This document shows, in pieces, positions 47,471 to 62,036 of a stretch of 64,000 bases of DNA (positions are counted from its first letter, which is position 1; every line of letters starts with the position of its first letter). Origin of the DNA: Pseudoalteromonas sp. MSK9-3 (GTDB lineage Bacteria; Pseudomonadota; Gammaproteobacteria; Enterobacterales; Alteromonadaceae); the NCBI RefSeq assembly GCF_003590335.1, contig NZ_MIET01000009.1, positions 62,001 to 126,000 of the forward strand. The letters are read 5' to 3'. The position numbers and the translations under genes are program-made. Under the pieces are notes generated by a model, which was not told the DNA's origin, did no database searches, and saw only the letters and a list, made by a program, of their open reading frames with translations.

Positions 47471-50400
47471 TTGAAGAGATTATTTTGTGCATTGTGGTTG
47501 ATACTTGTCAGTGTTCAGGTATTTGCGGTGGATTTGCAAATATCTACCTTTATTGACCTAGATACTAAGGTACCGCGCGGCGCACAAATACGCTTTCAAG
47601 TCGACTTTGAAAACGTTGAGCAAGATGTTGCTAATAATGTTCAACTGGTTTTTCCTATTCCTGCCACCACTTCTTTTATTTCGAGTGACAGCGCTGTCTG
47701 CAAGTTTAATGCAGGTCAAAGCCGTCTCGAGTGCAATTGGGCCAGTATTGATGGTACTGATGCACTTGATAAACGAAAACGTGTTCAATTTACGATAAAG
47801 ACCAGTAAAGATACTGCGCAAACGATTGCTTCCGAGGTATCTGTTTCGGCGTCTAATGAAGATGCTAGCAAATTACAAAATAACGCAGAAACCCAGAATA
47901 CCTCTATTGTGGCGGGTACTGACTTAAAAATTGTATCTTTACGCTCAGAGCCTCAACAAGTCTATATTAATGAAACCTATACCTACATCCTAAACATTGC
48001 CAACAATGGACCAGATGAGGCAACGAACGTTGCCGTAAAGCATGTGCTACCCAGTTATGCAACTTGGGTTGAAGCGTCGGTGAGTAATAGTAATGGTTGG
48101 TCATGTAGCGGCTCACAAACTTTAACCTGTAGCTTAAGTAAGCTTGCAGTGGGTGCATCACAATCGTTGGTGATCAAAGCAAAGTTATCTCAGTTAGGCA
48201 GTGGTACGGTAACCGCGACATCCAGTGTAAGCAGTGCAACGGCAGAAATTAATAGCGCGGATAATCAAGCCAGTGTAAGCAATCAAGTTAAAGAACATGC
48301 TGATGTGGCAGTAGAACTGAAAGCGTTAAAAAGTAATGGTACGCCTTCATATTGGGGGCCTCTTTCGTTAACGCCAAATGAAGCGCACCAATATCAGATT
48401 GTGGCGAAGAATAATGGACCAAACACGGTTTCTTCTGCACAATTTGTTTTAACACTCGCCGCAGGAGTCAGTGATGTGGCAGTGTCGCAAGCCAGTGGTT
48501 GGAGTTGCTCTGTTAATATGGCTGGAGCTCAACCTAAAATCACCTGTGATAAAACGGCAGTTGCCTCAGGAGTGAGCGATACGCTCAAAGTTACTGCTAA
48601 AGCACCTAATACCGAGGCAACGTACACAAACAGTGCGTTGATATCGGCGAATCTTACTGATCGCAATCAAGCGAATAACACCGCCAGTGCACAAATCAAA
48701 ATTGTCAAAAGCACTGCCGCAAAGATGACCTTGACTAAGTCTATTAGTTCAGCAAAATCAGAATATTATGCTAATGACACCCTCACTTTTTTATTAACTG
48801 CACGCAATGCTTCAGCACAAACTTTGACGGTAAAAACATTGACTGATGCATTACCTGATAGTGTCGATTTTGTCAGTTACTCTTCAACAGCTTTTAATTG
48901 TAATTACCAGGCTGCAGGCAGTCAGGTTGTGTGTACGCCAAACACAGCGCAGTTAGCGGCTAACAATAGTATAAGTGCCACGATCGTAGCCAAGGTAAAG
49001 GCGTCGGTCTCTAATGCCAGTGTTACCAATCGTGCCAATATTGTTTTTGATTCAAACGACAGTAGTAATGAGTCGGTGGCAGCTTCTGCCGTGTTTAAAA
49101 CGGTTGGAGCGCAACCCGCACTGAGTGTCACTAAGTCGAGTAATTTGCAATGGGACAATAAAAACTACATGGGGAAACGCTTTGAATTTAAGATCAAAGT
49201 AACCAACTCAGGCGGTGCGAAGGCAGTCGGTGTAGAAGTGTCTGATACATTGCTTAATGGCTATAAAGCTGAATCAGTGACTGTGATCAAAAGTAATAAT
49301 AGCGATAGTTGGACGTGTCCACAACAAGGTCCTGATGAGGTGAAATGTATAGGGGATATCAGTGTTAGTTCAAATGCTGAAGTGGTGATCACGGCTCGTA
49401 GCCCTTATACAACAGAACGACCCAGAAATATTGCTGTGGTGAAGCATAGCGCATTAGCAACGGATTTAACTGCAACCTATGAAGGGTGGGGTAACGCGCC
49501 TGTAAACCCTATGACGCTTACAATTTCTAAGCATAAATTTGCATCGACTACAAACAATACCAGTTTGGTTAGTCGAGGAGAGAATATTAGTAGTGCAATC
49601 ACAGTGACGGTGTCTAATGATGCTGATAAACCCACACAAGGCACATTGAAAGTTGTTGATGTACTCGCCAGTGGAGAGTCTTTTGTCGCAACCGGAAGTT
49701 ATGGTGAAAACTGGCATTGTAGTCATTCAGGAGAGGGGCTTGGGGGGACAGTTACGTGTTTGTATCAAAAGTCGAGCTCTGGTAGTTGGCAAGGGATCCC
49801 AGTCACCAAAGCCAGTCCGCCCTCATTGCTTACCATTACCACTAATGCAAAACAGCTAGGGGATTTGAAGAATACCGCAACCGTGACGGATCATAATGGG
49901 CTGCCGGGCAGTGCTCAGCAGTCAGCAACAATCCGCTCAGCGGTGTCTGCAGATTTAAAAGTCACTAAAACAGCCAATCTTAGTCAATTATCTGCGGCGC
50001 AGAGTGAGCTAAGTTATCAAATTGTGGTAGAGAATGTCAGTGGTGACACTGTCACTGGTGATGGGCTTAGTGCGTTATTAATTAAAGATACTTTTGCGGG
50101 TACATTTAAGGCAAAAAAGGGCAACGTTGAAACCGGTATTCGCTTTGCAGCGAGCGCCAGTAGCCAGCTTGGCGCAACATTTAGTTGTGCAAGGAGTGAT
50201 GCGGGTCAGTACCAAGATACCGTAAGCACCATAACTTGTCGGCTAGGTAGTAGCCAACAGTTTAAAGTCGGCGACAAGTTAATTTTAACCATGCAGGTGA
50301 GTCGACCCGTCGTTACCGTCAATGGCAATTTAAATAACCTCGTTGAGGTCAGTTCTTCCACTCATGTTGATACAGATACCAGTAATAATAAAAGCAATGT

Positions 50401-53400
50401 ATCTGTATCGGTTGTACCGAAGTTTGATGTTGGTGTTACCCTCGCTTCTTACGCAACTGCACCTATTTTAAGTGGCGATGAGGCTCTATTAACACTTGAA
50501 GTGTCAAATATGAGTGCCACTACAGCAACTGACGTGGTGCTAAAGCATACCTTTACGCCGCCATCTGGGAGAACGTTTCAATTTATAAGTAGTGTATTCT
50601 CGCGGGCAGGACAAGCGAATATATGTACCTTTAATGCCAGTAATGTACTGAGTTGTTCGATTGGCACTTTGAGTGGGAATGAAGTTCAAACAGTCACGAT
50701 TAAGCTGCGACCAAAAAGTTACCATGACAGAAAAAGTTGGATATTAGCCAGTACTTCTAACATTACCGCTGCCAATATTGATAATGATATAAATAAGGAT
50801 AACAACACCCAGTTAAGTTCATTACAAGTTAATGTGCGAAACGCGAACTTAAAAATTGAAAATAACGATGTTACGGATCCTGTGGCATGGTATCCGGCTC
50901 CTCGTGCGTTTCCGGGTTCATTAGATAATGTACTCGTGTATAAAGTTGATCTTGAATATTTATTTGATAATACCGGCGACTTATCGGTTGCCAGTGGTGT
51001 AGGTTACGATTTTACCATGACACCATCAGGTGCTGATAAACAGCTACAGTTTTTATGTGATGGGAGTGCAAAAACTGGTTGTACGGTGGCACAAGCGCGA
51101 TGTAATAGTATAAATACAGTGATTTCTTCTGCTCATACCATTACCTGTAAAGGACCTGAAAACTCAGGGAATGATTTGGCTGAGTTTGAATTACGCGAAA
51201 ATAGATATGGCTCTGAGGATAATATTTATACGCGATATCTTTATTTTAAAGTGTTATCTCGACCAAAAACAACCGGTGAAGTGAGTGCGACCACAGCACG
51301 TATTTTCTCTAATGAAAATGATCCCATTGCTGCAAACAATAGTGAAGCAGAGCAAACCTCTATTCGAGTTGCTGTTGATTTATCTTTAATAAAACGGGCT
51401 TCACTGAGCAAAGTCGCTGTGGGCAGCGTCTTTAATTACTTTCTTGATGTGGGAAATGCGGGTCCTGGTGATGCCGCAGATAATATCATTTATGATTATT
51501 TAAGCCATGATCTTGAATTGGCTGGCACACCTTCAATTGCTGGTGGACGTTGTGTGACTGACCAAGCGATTAAATCGGGCGAATCGAGTGCGAAAACCCG
51601 GGTGAGGTGTACTGTCGATACCATCGCAAAAGGGCAATCTTTAACAGCGACCATCCCCGTTAAACTAATATCAGTGCCTGCCGGTAACACTTTATACAAC
51701 GATGCATGGATTGAAACCAAAGGGTTTGATGTTAATTCTAGCAATAACCGAGATGACCTCACACTTCCATTGAGTAAAGGAAATATTTCTGGGCAGGTGT
51801 TCTTCGATGCGAATAATGATGGTGTATTGCAAGCGGCAACAGACTCAGGGATTTCAGGTATCACTATTGAATTAAGTGGTACCGAGAGCACAGGTAAAAA
51901 CATTGGCCCGCTGTTAAAAAATACCGGCACTAGCGGCGAATTTGTATTTGAAGATTTATCAGCAGGCACTTATCAGTTAAAACAGTCTAAGCAAAGTCAA
52001 TTATCGGGTTATCAAGATGGGTTTGATAGTCGCAATAACAGCATTATATCTGGAAGCAACAACAGTGATGTGATCAGTAATATTACGCTTACTGCAAATC
52101 AATCATCGTCTGGAAACTTATTTGCTGAAACGTTACTTGCAGGTGACGCAAGTGTTGAAGGTTCTGTGTTTGTTGATGGCAATCAAAATGGCGTAAAGGA
52201 ATCACAAGATCTGGCGATCACCAACCTAGCGGTAACGCTTACCGGTAAAGATAAGTTCGGCAATGCTGTGTCATTGACCACCAATACCGACAGCAATGGT
52301 GCATTCAAATTTGACGCGCTGCGCCAACCCGATGCAGACGGGTATGTGGTGACGCGCGCAGACACACCCAGCTATGAAGACGGTCAAGATTACCTTGATG
52401 GCATAAAGAATACCCATGCGGGTAAAAATGTGGTGAAGATCACTACGGTAGGTAAACCGAGTAAGGTGATCTTTACTGAATTACCTAATGTTGGTGAAGC
52501 CCGTGTTGAAGGCGCTGTGTTTGTCGATGGCAATCAAAATGGTGTTAAAGAATCACAAGATCTGGCGATCACCAACCTTGCAGTGAAGCTTACCGGTAAA
52601 GACGAATTCGGCAACAGCGTGTCATTGAGCACCAACACTGATAGTAATGGTGCCTTTAGTTTTACGGCGCTGCGCCAACCCGATGCCGACGGGTATGTGT
52701 TGACACGCGCAGACACACCCAGCTATGAAGACGGCCAAGATTACCTTGATGGCATCAAGAATACCCATGCGGGTAAGAACGTGGTGAAGATCACTACGGT
52801 AGGTAAACCAAGCAAGGTGATCTTTACCGAGCTACCTAATGCTGGCGAAGCCCGTGTTGAAGGCGCTGTGTTTGTCGATGGCAATCAAAATGGCATCAAG
52901 GAAAGCAAAGATCTGGCGATCACCAACCTTGCAGTGAAACCCGATGCCGACGGGTATGTGGTGACACGCGCAGACACACCCAGCTATGAAGACGGCCAAG
53001 ATTACCTTGATGGCATCAAGAATACCCATGCGGGTAAAAACGCAGTCAAGGTAGCTACAGTAGTTAAACCAAGCAAGGTGATCTTTACCGAGCTACCTAA
53101 TGCTGGCGAAGCCCGTGTTGAAGGCGCTGTGTTTGTCGATGGCAATCAAAATGGTGTTAAAGAATCACAAGATCTGGCGATCACCAACCTAACGGTAACG
53201 CTGAGCGGTAAAGATGAATTCGGCAATGCAGTGTCATTGAGCACCAACACTGATAGTAATGGTGCCTTTAGTTTTACGGCGCTGCGCCAACCCGATGCCG
53301 ACGGGTATGTGGTGACACGCTCAGACACACCCAGTTATAAAGACGGTCAAGATTACCTTGATGGTGTAAAGAATACATACGCAGGTAAGAACACAGTTAA

Positions 53401-56400
53401 GATCAGCACGGTGGGTAAACCAAGCAAGGTGATCTTTACTGAATTACCTAATGTTGGCGAAGCCCGTGTTGAAGGCGCTGTGTTTGTTGATGGTAACCAA
53501 AATGGTATAAAGGAATCACAAGATCTGGCGATCACCAACCTTGCTGTCACGCTGAGCGGTAAAGACGAGTTCGGCAACGGCGTGTCATTGAGCACCAACA
53601 CTGATAGTAATGGTGCCTTTAGTTTTACTAAGCTGCGCCAACCCGATCCAGACGGATATGTGGTGACGCGCGCAGACACACCCAGTTATGAAGATGGTCA
53701 AGATTACCTTGATGGCATCAAGAATACCCATGCGGGCAAAAATGCAGTCAAGGTAGCTACAGTAGGTAAACCAAGCAAGGTGATTTTTACCGAGCTACCT
53801 AATGCAGGCGAAGCCCGTGTTGAAGGCGCTGTGTTTGTTGATGGTAATCAAAATGGCATAAAGGAATCACAAGATCTGGCGATCACCAACCTTGCAGTCA
53901 CACTGACGGGTAAAGACGAATTCGGCAACAGCGTGTCACTGACCACTAACACCGACAGCAATGGTGTATTTAGTTTTACTACGCTTCGCCAACCGGATGC
54001 AGACGGGTATGTGGTGACACGAGGCGATACACCCAGCTATGAAGACGGCCAAGATTACCTTGATGGCATCAAGAATACCTATGCGGGTAAGAACACAGTT
54101 CAGATCAGCACGGTGGGTAAACCAAGCAAGGTGATCTTTACTGAATTACCTAATGTTGGTGAAGCCCGTGTTGAAGGCGCGGTGTTTGTTGATGGTAATC
54201 AAAATGGTGTTAAAGAACCACAAGATCTGGCGATCACCAACCTTGTAGTCACACTGACGGGTAAAGACGAATTCGGCAATGCTGTGTCATTGACCACCAA
54301 TACCGACAGTAATGGCGCTTTTAGTTTTGCGGCGCTGCGCCAACCCGATGCCGACGGGTATGTGGTGACACGCTCAGATACACCCAGTTATAAAGATGGT
54401 CAAGATTACCTTGATAGTGTGAAAAATACGTACGCAGGGAAAAATGTAGTCAAGGTAGCCACGGTGGGTAAACCAAGCAAAGTGATCTTTACTGAATTGC
54501 CTAATGCAGGCGAAGCCCGTGTTGAAGGCGCTGTGTTTGTTGATGGCAATCAAAATGGCATTAAGGAAGGTAAAGATCTGGCGATCACCAACCTTGCCGT
54601 CACTCTGAGCGGTAAAGACGAATTCGGCAATGCTGTGTCATTGAGCACCAATACCGACAGCAATGGTGCATTCAAATTTGACGCGCTGCGCCAACCCGAT
54701 GCAGACGGGTATGTGGTGACGCGCGCAGACACACCCAGTTATGAAGACGGCCAAGATTATCTTGATGGCATCAAGAATACCTATGCTGGTAAGAACACAG
54801 TTCAGATCAGCACGGTGGGTAAACCAAGTAAGGTGATCTTTACCGAACAGCCTAATGTAGGCGAAGCCCGTGTTGAAGGCGCGGTGTTTGTTGATGGCAA
54901 TCAAAATGGCGTAAAGGAAGGTAAAGATCTGGCGATCACCAATCTTGCAATCACACTGAGCGGTAAAGATAAGTTCGGCAATGCTGTGTCATTGAGCACC
55001 AATACCGACAGCAATGGTGCATTCAAATTTGACGCATTGCGCCAACCCGATGCAGACGGGTATGTGGTGACGCGTTCAGACACACCAAGTTACGAAGACG
55101 GTCAAGATTACCTTGATGGCATAAAGAATACCCATGCGGGTAAGAACGCGGTGAAGGTCATTAAGGTGGGTAAACCAAGCAAGGTGATCTTTACCGAACT
55201 GCCTAATGCAGGCGAAGCCCGTGTTGAGGGCGCGGTGTTTGTTGATGGCAATCAAAATGGTGTTAAGGAAGGTAAAGATCTGGCGATCACCAGCCTAGCA
55301 GTCACGCTGAGCGGTAAAGATGAATTCGGCAACGCTGTGTCATTGAACACCAACACCGACAGCAATGGTGCATTCAAATTTGACGCGCTGCGCCAACCCG
55401 ATTCAGATGGTTACCTTGTTACGCGCGCAGACACACCCAGCTATGAAGACGGCCAAGATTACCTTGATGGCATAAAGAATACCCATGCGGGAAAAAACGC
55501 AGTCAAGGTAGCTACAGTAGGTAAACCAAGCAAGGTGATCTTTACCGAACTGCCTAATGCAGGCGAAGCCCGTGTTGAGGGCGCTGTGTTTGTTGATGGC
55601 AATCAAAATGGCATCAAGGAAAGCAAAGATCTGGCGATCACCAGCCTAGCAGTCACGCTGAGCGGTAAAGATGAATTTGGCAACGCAGTGTCATTGACCA
55701 CCAACACCGATAGTAATGGCGCATTCAAATTTGACGCACTGCGCCAACCGAATGCTGATGGGTATGTGGTGACACGAGGCGATACGCCAAGCTATGAAGA
55801 CGGTCAAGATTATCTTGATGGTATAAAGAACACCTATGCGGGCAAAAACGCAGTCAAGGTAGCTACAGTAGGTAAACCAAGCAAGGTGATTTTTACCGAG
55901 CTACCTAATGCAGGCGAAGCCCGTGTTGAAGGCGCTGTGTTTGTTGATGGCAATCAAAATGGCATCAAGGAAGGTAAAGATCTCGCGATCATAAGCCTTG
56001 CTGTCACGCTGAGCGGTAAAGATGAATTCGGCAACGGCGTGTCACTGACCACTAACACAGATAGCAATGGTGCATTTAGTTTTACGGCACTGGCGCCAAC
56101 CGAATGCTGATGGGTATGTGGTGACACGAAGCGATACGCCAAGCTATGAAGATGGTCAAGATTACCTTGATGGCATAAAGAATACTCATGCGGGTAAAAA
56201 TGTGGTGAAGATCACTACGGTAGGTAAACCAAGCAAGGTGATCTTTACCGAACTACCTAATGCAGGCGAAGCCCGTGTTGAAGGCGCTGTGTTTGTTGAT
56301 GGCAATCAAAATGGTGTTAAAGAACCACAAGATCTGGCGATCACCAGCCTTACAGTCACGCTGATCGGTAAAGACGAATTTGGCAACGCAGTGTCACTGA

Positions 56401-59400
56401 CCACTAACACAGATAGCAATGGTGCATTTAGTTTTACTAAGCTGCGCCAACCCGATGCAGACGGGTATGTGGTGACACGAGGTGATACACCCAGTTACGA
56501 AGACGGCCAAGATTACCTTGATGGTACAAAGAATACCTATGCGGGTAAAAACGTTGTTAAGATCATCAAGATTGGTAAACCAAGTAAGGTGCTCTTTACC
56601 GAGCAAGCCAATGCTGGAAGTTTACAGCTTGAAGGGCGAGTGATTTTAGATGTTAATCAAGACAAAGTATTTGGTAACGGTGATAAAGGCCTAGCAAATA
56701 TTACATTCGAGTTGTCAGGGAAAGATGAATTTGGCTTTGATATTAAATTAAGTACAACGTCAAATAATAATGGTGAGTTTGTATTTACAGGGTTACGCCA
56801 GCCCTCACCTGACGGTTATTGGCTGTCGCAAGGAAAGGTCGATGTCTATTTAGATGGGCGAGATTACCTATCGGGCGCTGTGGTTAAAGAGCAAGATGGA
56901 ATTAAATTACATCAGGTTGCGTTAGCGAAAGGCGCAGTTTTATTTACTGAAAAGCATCCTAAGAATGAGGCAAAGATCAGTGGCCGAGTTTATGTTGATG
57001 TCGCGCAAGATGGGACTGAGCAGTCACTAGATAGACATATTTCTGGCGTTGAACTGATCCTTTCAGGGCAAGATGTTTTAGGTCGTGAGGTGAATTTAAA
57101 AACCACTACCGATCAGTTGGGGAATTATGCATTTGATAACTTATTTGCCTCGAATAGCCAAGGGTATACTGTAAAACAGGTTCACCCTGCCTTGTACAAT
57201 GATGGTATCGACTACTTAGCATCTAAGGCGATTAGCAATAGTCAAAAAAGTGATGTTGTCGATAACATGGCATTGGTGAACTCAGCACATATACGGTTAG
57301 ATTTTACTGAGCAGTTACCAGCCAATGATGCCAAAATCACAGGTACTATTTTTGTTGATGCTGCGCAAGATGGTCAATTGAATACGAATGATAAAGCGCT
57401 TTCTGGCTATGCAATTAAATTGGCTGGCAAAGATTTATTTGATAATGAAGTATCATTGAGTACGACATCAGATAGTCAGGGTCAGTTTGAGTTTTCACAG
57501 CTATATGCGGCGAATACGGCGGGATACCGACTTACTCATACACAGTCTGATGTATATGTTGATGGTGCAGATTACCTGAATAATAGCAAACAAACCAACC
57601 CTGACGATGTCGTTACAGTCAGTGTTGCCACTTCAAGTACGACACATGTTGATTTAACCGAACAATTACCTGCTAACGACAGTGCTATCAATGTCATTGT
57701 ATTTGCAGATCAAAATCAAAATGGGCAGTTGGATACGATAGATTCCGCTTTGGCGAATACAAAAGTCTCTTTATCGGGTAAGAATATACTGGGTGAAAAT
57801 GTAAATCTCAGTGCGCTAACAGATAGTCAAGGCAGAACGTCATTTACACAACTTTATGCGTCTGATGCACAGGGTTATTCACTTACCCAAGTACAACCTG
57901 CATATCACTTTGATGGTAAAGATTATGCGCAAGACAGCTTAATAAGCAACAGTGACAATACCGATATTATTGCTCAGTTGCGTGTAACGGGCAGCAATGT
58001 ATTAACGGCAGAGTTTACGGAGTTAGCACCTGTCAATGATGCGCTAATAACTGGGCGCGTCTTTGTTGACCAACAACAAAATGGCCAATTTGAGGCAACA
58101 GACAGTGGGTTAGCGAATATAACTGTGACTTTGCAAGGGGCAGATATATTTGACCGTTCTGTCCAAGCAACGGCCGTTACCAACAGCGAGGGTGACTTTA
58201 AGTTTGAGCAGTTATACGCATCGAACTCTGCAGGTTATAGCTTGCTTCAATCTCAACCAGCGGATTATTTAGATGGCCTTGATTACAAGCAAGGTGTAAC
58301 AAGCATAGAGAGCGACCGTATTGTAAATATTGTGGTTGCACAAAGTGCTCAGCAAGATGGCTATTTTTTTACCGAGTTAGAACAGGCTAATTCAAGCATC
58401 AGTGGTGTGGTGATAAGTGATTTGAATCATGACGGCTTGGTACAGAATGGTGAACTTGGTATCGCCAATGTTGAGATTAAACTGACAGGTACATCACGCT
58501 ACGGACAGGTTGTGAGCCGCAATTTGACCAGCGATGAAAATGGCGAGTTTATGTTTGAACGCTTGCCAGCCAGCGATGCGCGTGGTTATCACATTAAGCA
58601 AGTACAGCCTAGTGGTTGGTATGACGGGCTTGAGTCTTTTGCAGGTCAAATTCAAACCGGTGAAAATGACGTGTTTATTGTTGCACTCGACGCATCACAA
58701 GATATTGATAGTTTGGTATTTGCTGAATTAGCCCTGTCCAAACTGAGTGGCTCTGTGTTTGTTGATGCAGACGATAATTCACTGCTTAGTGCAGCCGAGC
58801 GCAGTATTTCGAACGTCACAGTGACTTTAAGCGGCTTCACCATTAGTAATGAGCTTATTGAGTCATCAGTGCAAACCGATGAAAGCGGTTTTTACCAATT
58901 TAATACATTGCCGCCAAGTGATGAACAAGGTTATCAATTGAGTCAGCTTCAGCCTAATAATTATGCTGATAGCTTTGACGCAGTCAATGGGGTGCGTATT
59001 GCCCAAAGTGATCAAACTGACGTGATTTTACTTGGTCAGGTATGGCCTGGCAGCAATTTAATCAACAATAACTTTACTGAGCGTTATGCAATTGAATTGC
59101 AAGGGAGAGTATTCGTTGATATGGATGATGATGCCAAACTACCAGCTCTATTAAATAAAAATGAATATCAAGCGCTTGCCATTAGTGAGGTGTTGATCAC
59201 TTTATCAGGGAATGATTATCGCGGTGAAGCAGTTAAGCAAGAAACACGAACCAATGAATTGGGTGAATATCAATTTACTGATTTAGCCCCGAGCTCAGCA
59301 CAAGGGTATGTGATTGAACAGCTACAACCTGAGCAGTACGTGGATGGCCAAGAAATGGCGATGGCACAATTGGTTGCCAACTCTAAAGGCCAAGATATTA

Positions 59401-62036
59401 TCACCACACCTCCGTTGTTAGGCACAAAAAACTATGCGTATTTCGATTTTGCTGAATTACCAAAGGCGTCAATTGGCGGCACCGTTTGGGTAGACAGTGA
59501 TGAAAATGGCCTGCTTGATGACAGTGAAACTATCGGTATTAGTGGTGTTACCCTGACACTGTCAGGAGTAACAACGGATAATGAAGCGGTAGAATTAGTC
59601 TCGACCAGTAATGAACAAGGGGTCTTTTTGTTCGACTATTTACGCCCAGGTGTTTATCAGGTAATTCAAACACATCCAACAGCTTGGCTGGATGGAAAAG
59701 AGCAAGTGGGTTCTCTTGGCGGCGATGTACAAAATGATGGTTTTTTAAATATAACCCTAGGACTGGGAGAGCATGGCATTGGGTACAACTTTGCTGAGCG
59801 TGGCAGTCATATTGCCGGTACGGTGTATGTTGATTTAAACGATGATGGTGAACAACAGCGTTCAGAAATTGGCTTAAGTGATGTTGCGATTCATATTTCA
59901 GGTATTGATTTAAACAATCAAAGTGTGTCACGTACCGCAACCACAGATCGTTATGGTCGTTATCAGATCCGTAATTTACCCCTGTCAGATCAAAATGGCT
60001 TTGAGTTGACAGAAACACAACCAGACAATACCCAGGATGGTAAAGAAGCCGCTGGCAGTATTGGGGGAGTGGTTGCGCTGAGAATTGGTGATGACCAAAT
60101 CAGTGAAATCATCATAGAGCGTCATATTACCGATGCAACAGCGTATAACTTTGGCGAGCAGTTAATGGATCCGGCTGCGATCAGTGGTGCCGTGTGGCAA
60201 GACAACAACCATAACCGTTCTGATGATGATGGTAACGGCCAAGCTGGTTGGTTAGTTGAGTTATTACCTGATCAATTAAATGGTGAAGCTAACGAATTAG
60301 ACTCTGAACCTTTGGCTGTGGTTGAGTCAGATCAAAACGGCAAATATCAATTTGAAGGTTTACCGGTTGGCGTATACGAAGTACGTTTTCGTCATCCTCA
60401 AGGGGGCGTGATTTACGGTATTCCTGTATCTGGAGATCCTGATACCAATACAGACAAAGGCACTATTTTAAACATTGTGCTCAGCGCCGGAGAGCATGTG
60501 CCAGAACAGTCACTGCCGGTTGACCCATCGGGGGTGATTTACGATGTTAATTCACGTACGCCAATACAAGGTGCAAAAATTGAGATCATAGGTCCAGTTG
60601 GGTTTGATCCTGATTTACATTTGGTGGGGGGGCAGCCGAATGTGGAACAAACCACTGGGGATGATGGTTTCTATCAATTTTTATTATTTGCACAAGCGCC
60701 CGCTGGAGAATACCGTTTAGAGGTGACTTCACCAAGTGGTTATTACAGCGGCCTGTCAAAGCAATTACCGGTATGTGATGTGCAGCTTAAAGTCGGTGCT
60801 CATGAATTACCTGTGACGGTACATAAAGTAAATACCGCGCCGACATTAGCGGCGGTAAAACATGATCCTTTGGCATGTCCTAGCGATTCACAAGGCATCT
60901 ATGCCTCAATGGACTCTACGCAGTACTATACCCGTTTTTTCATCCAGCCAAAACTGCCATCAGGTAATGTGGTAAACAACCATATTCCATTAGATCCTTA
61001 TGATGAAAGTATGGTGCAAGTGAGTAAAAAAGCACTGAAACAAGATGTGGTGATTGGTGAGCTGATCCCGTATCACATTGCCATTCATAATCGTGCAGAA
61101 ATAAGCATTAACCCAGTTGATTTTATTGATCAGCTTCCTGCTGGGTTTAAGTATGTCGCAGGAAGTGCTCGCATTGACGGGCAATTCATGGAACCACAAC
61201 AAATGGGACGTCAGTTGCGTTGGAATGGGCGCACCTTGTCACCTCAGCAAAGTGTGTTGATTGATTTACTGGTTGTGGTTGGTGCTGGTGTGAGTGAAGG
61301 CAAGTTTGTAAACCAAGCATGGGCTGAGTTTAGTGGTGGTCAATTTAATGGTTTAAATACCAAGCGCATTTCAAATATAGCTAATGCCACCGTGCGTGTG
61401 ATCCCAGATTCAATCATGGACTGTAGTGATTTAACTGGGCAAGTATTTGATGATATGAACCGTAATGGCATTCATGATCCCCAAGAACCCGGCTTACCAG
61501 CCGTTAAATTAGCCACTGCACAAGGGCTTTGGATCACCACCGATCAATATGGTCGTTACCACCTTGCGTGTGCTGATGTGCCACATCAAAGTCGTGGTAG
61601 CAACTTTATCATTAAAGTTGATACGCGCAGCTTACCGTCAGGGTATCGGGTGACGACAGAAAACCCTCGAGTAGTGCGTCTTACGCGAGGTAAAAATGTG
61701 GAAGCTAATTTTGCTGCCAGTATTCATCGTGTGGCACGTATTCAATTAAGTGCTGAAGCATTTGAAAATGGACAGATCAAAGCAAACTATCGGGCGCAGT
61801 TAAATCAACTACTGAATGCCGTTGCATCAACAGATGTGGTGATAAGACTGGCATACCGTGATGCTAAAAAAGAAGGTTATGAGATAGCGCAACAGCGTGT
61901 TGCGCATCTAAAAGAATGGCTTGTTGAGCAATGGCAAAACAGCAATAAGGATCACACCTTGACTGTGGAAGAAGAAATTGTCGAATCGGTATTTTCGCAG
62001 CCCCAGAGCGCGAAAAAAGGGGTTACCCATGATTAA
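47471..62036 (+). pseudogene. Giant secreted DUF11/SdrD-B repeat protein, split by a 1-base frameshift
   Basis: Starts at TTG 47471, 8 nt after AGGGG, with a signal peptide (about 1-20, ending VFA). The first frame runs to a TGA at 56108-56110 (2879 aa). The second, in the +1 frame, is open from before 56067 to 62036. At 56092-56093 CTGGCGCC replaces the CTGCGCC seen in sister repeats; removing one G joins both into about 4854 aa. Order: DUF11-type extracellular repeats (about 25-1430), a first SdrD-B/CnaB-like domain, 13 near-identical 117-aa SdrD-B units, about 11 diverged SdrD-B units, a DUF11-like domain and a C-terminal region. The units begin GAVFVDGNQNG. Role: probably a long surface fibre or adhesin. 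Frameshift may be real, phase-variable or an assembly error. Confidence 0.85.
52145..56618 (+). repeat. Tandem array of 13 units of 351 bp inside the giant gene
   Basis: Unit starts (at GAAGCCCGTG, or its first-unit variant) are 52145, 52496, 52847, 53108, 53459, 53810, 54161, 54512, 54863, 55214, 55565, 55916 and 56268. All spacings are exactly 351 bp except unit 3 (261 bp, 30 codons lost in frame) and unit 12 (352 bp, carrying the frameshift). Units differ by few bases, often in mosaic combinations, which points to recent expansion and gene conversion. Beyond 56619 the repeats continue but are strongly diverged. Confidence 0.95.

Noticed and set aside
52183-56142. Series of about 60-codon minus-strand frames
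   Set aside because: They recur once per repeat unit as antisense shadows of the giant gene and have no start signals.
52145-56618. CRISPR or satellite-type interpretation of the repeat array
   Set aside because: The 351-bp period is a whole number of codons, the units are coding in one frame and match SdrD-B domains, and there are no spacers.
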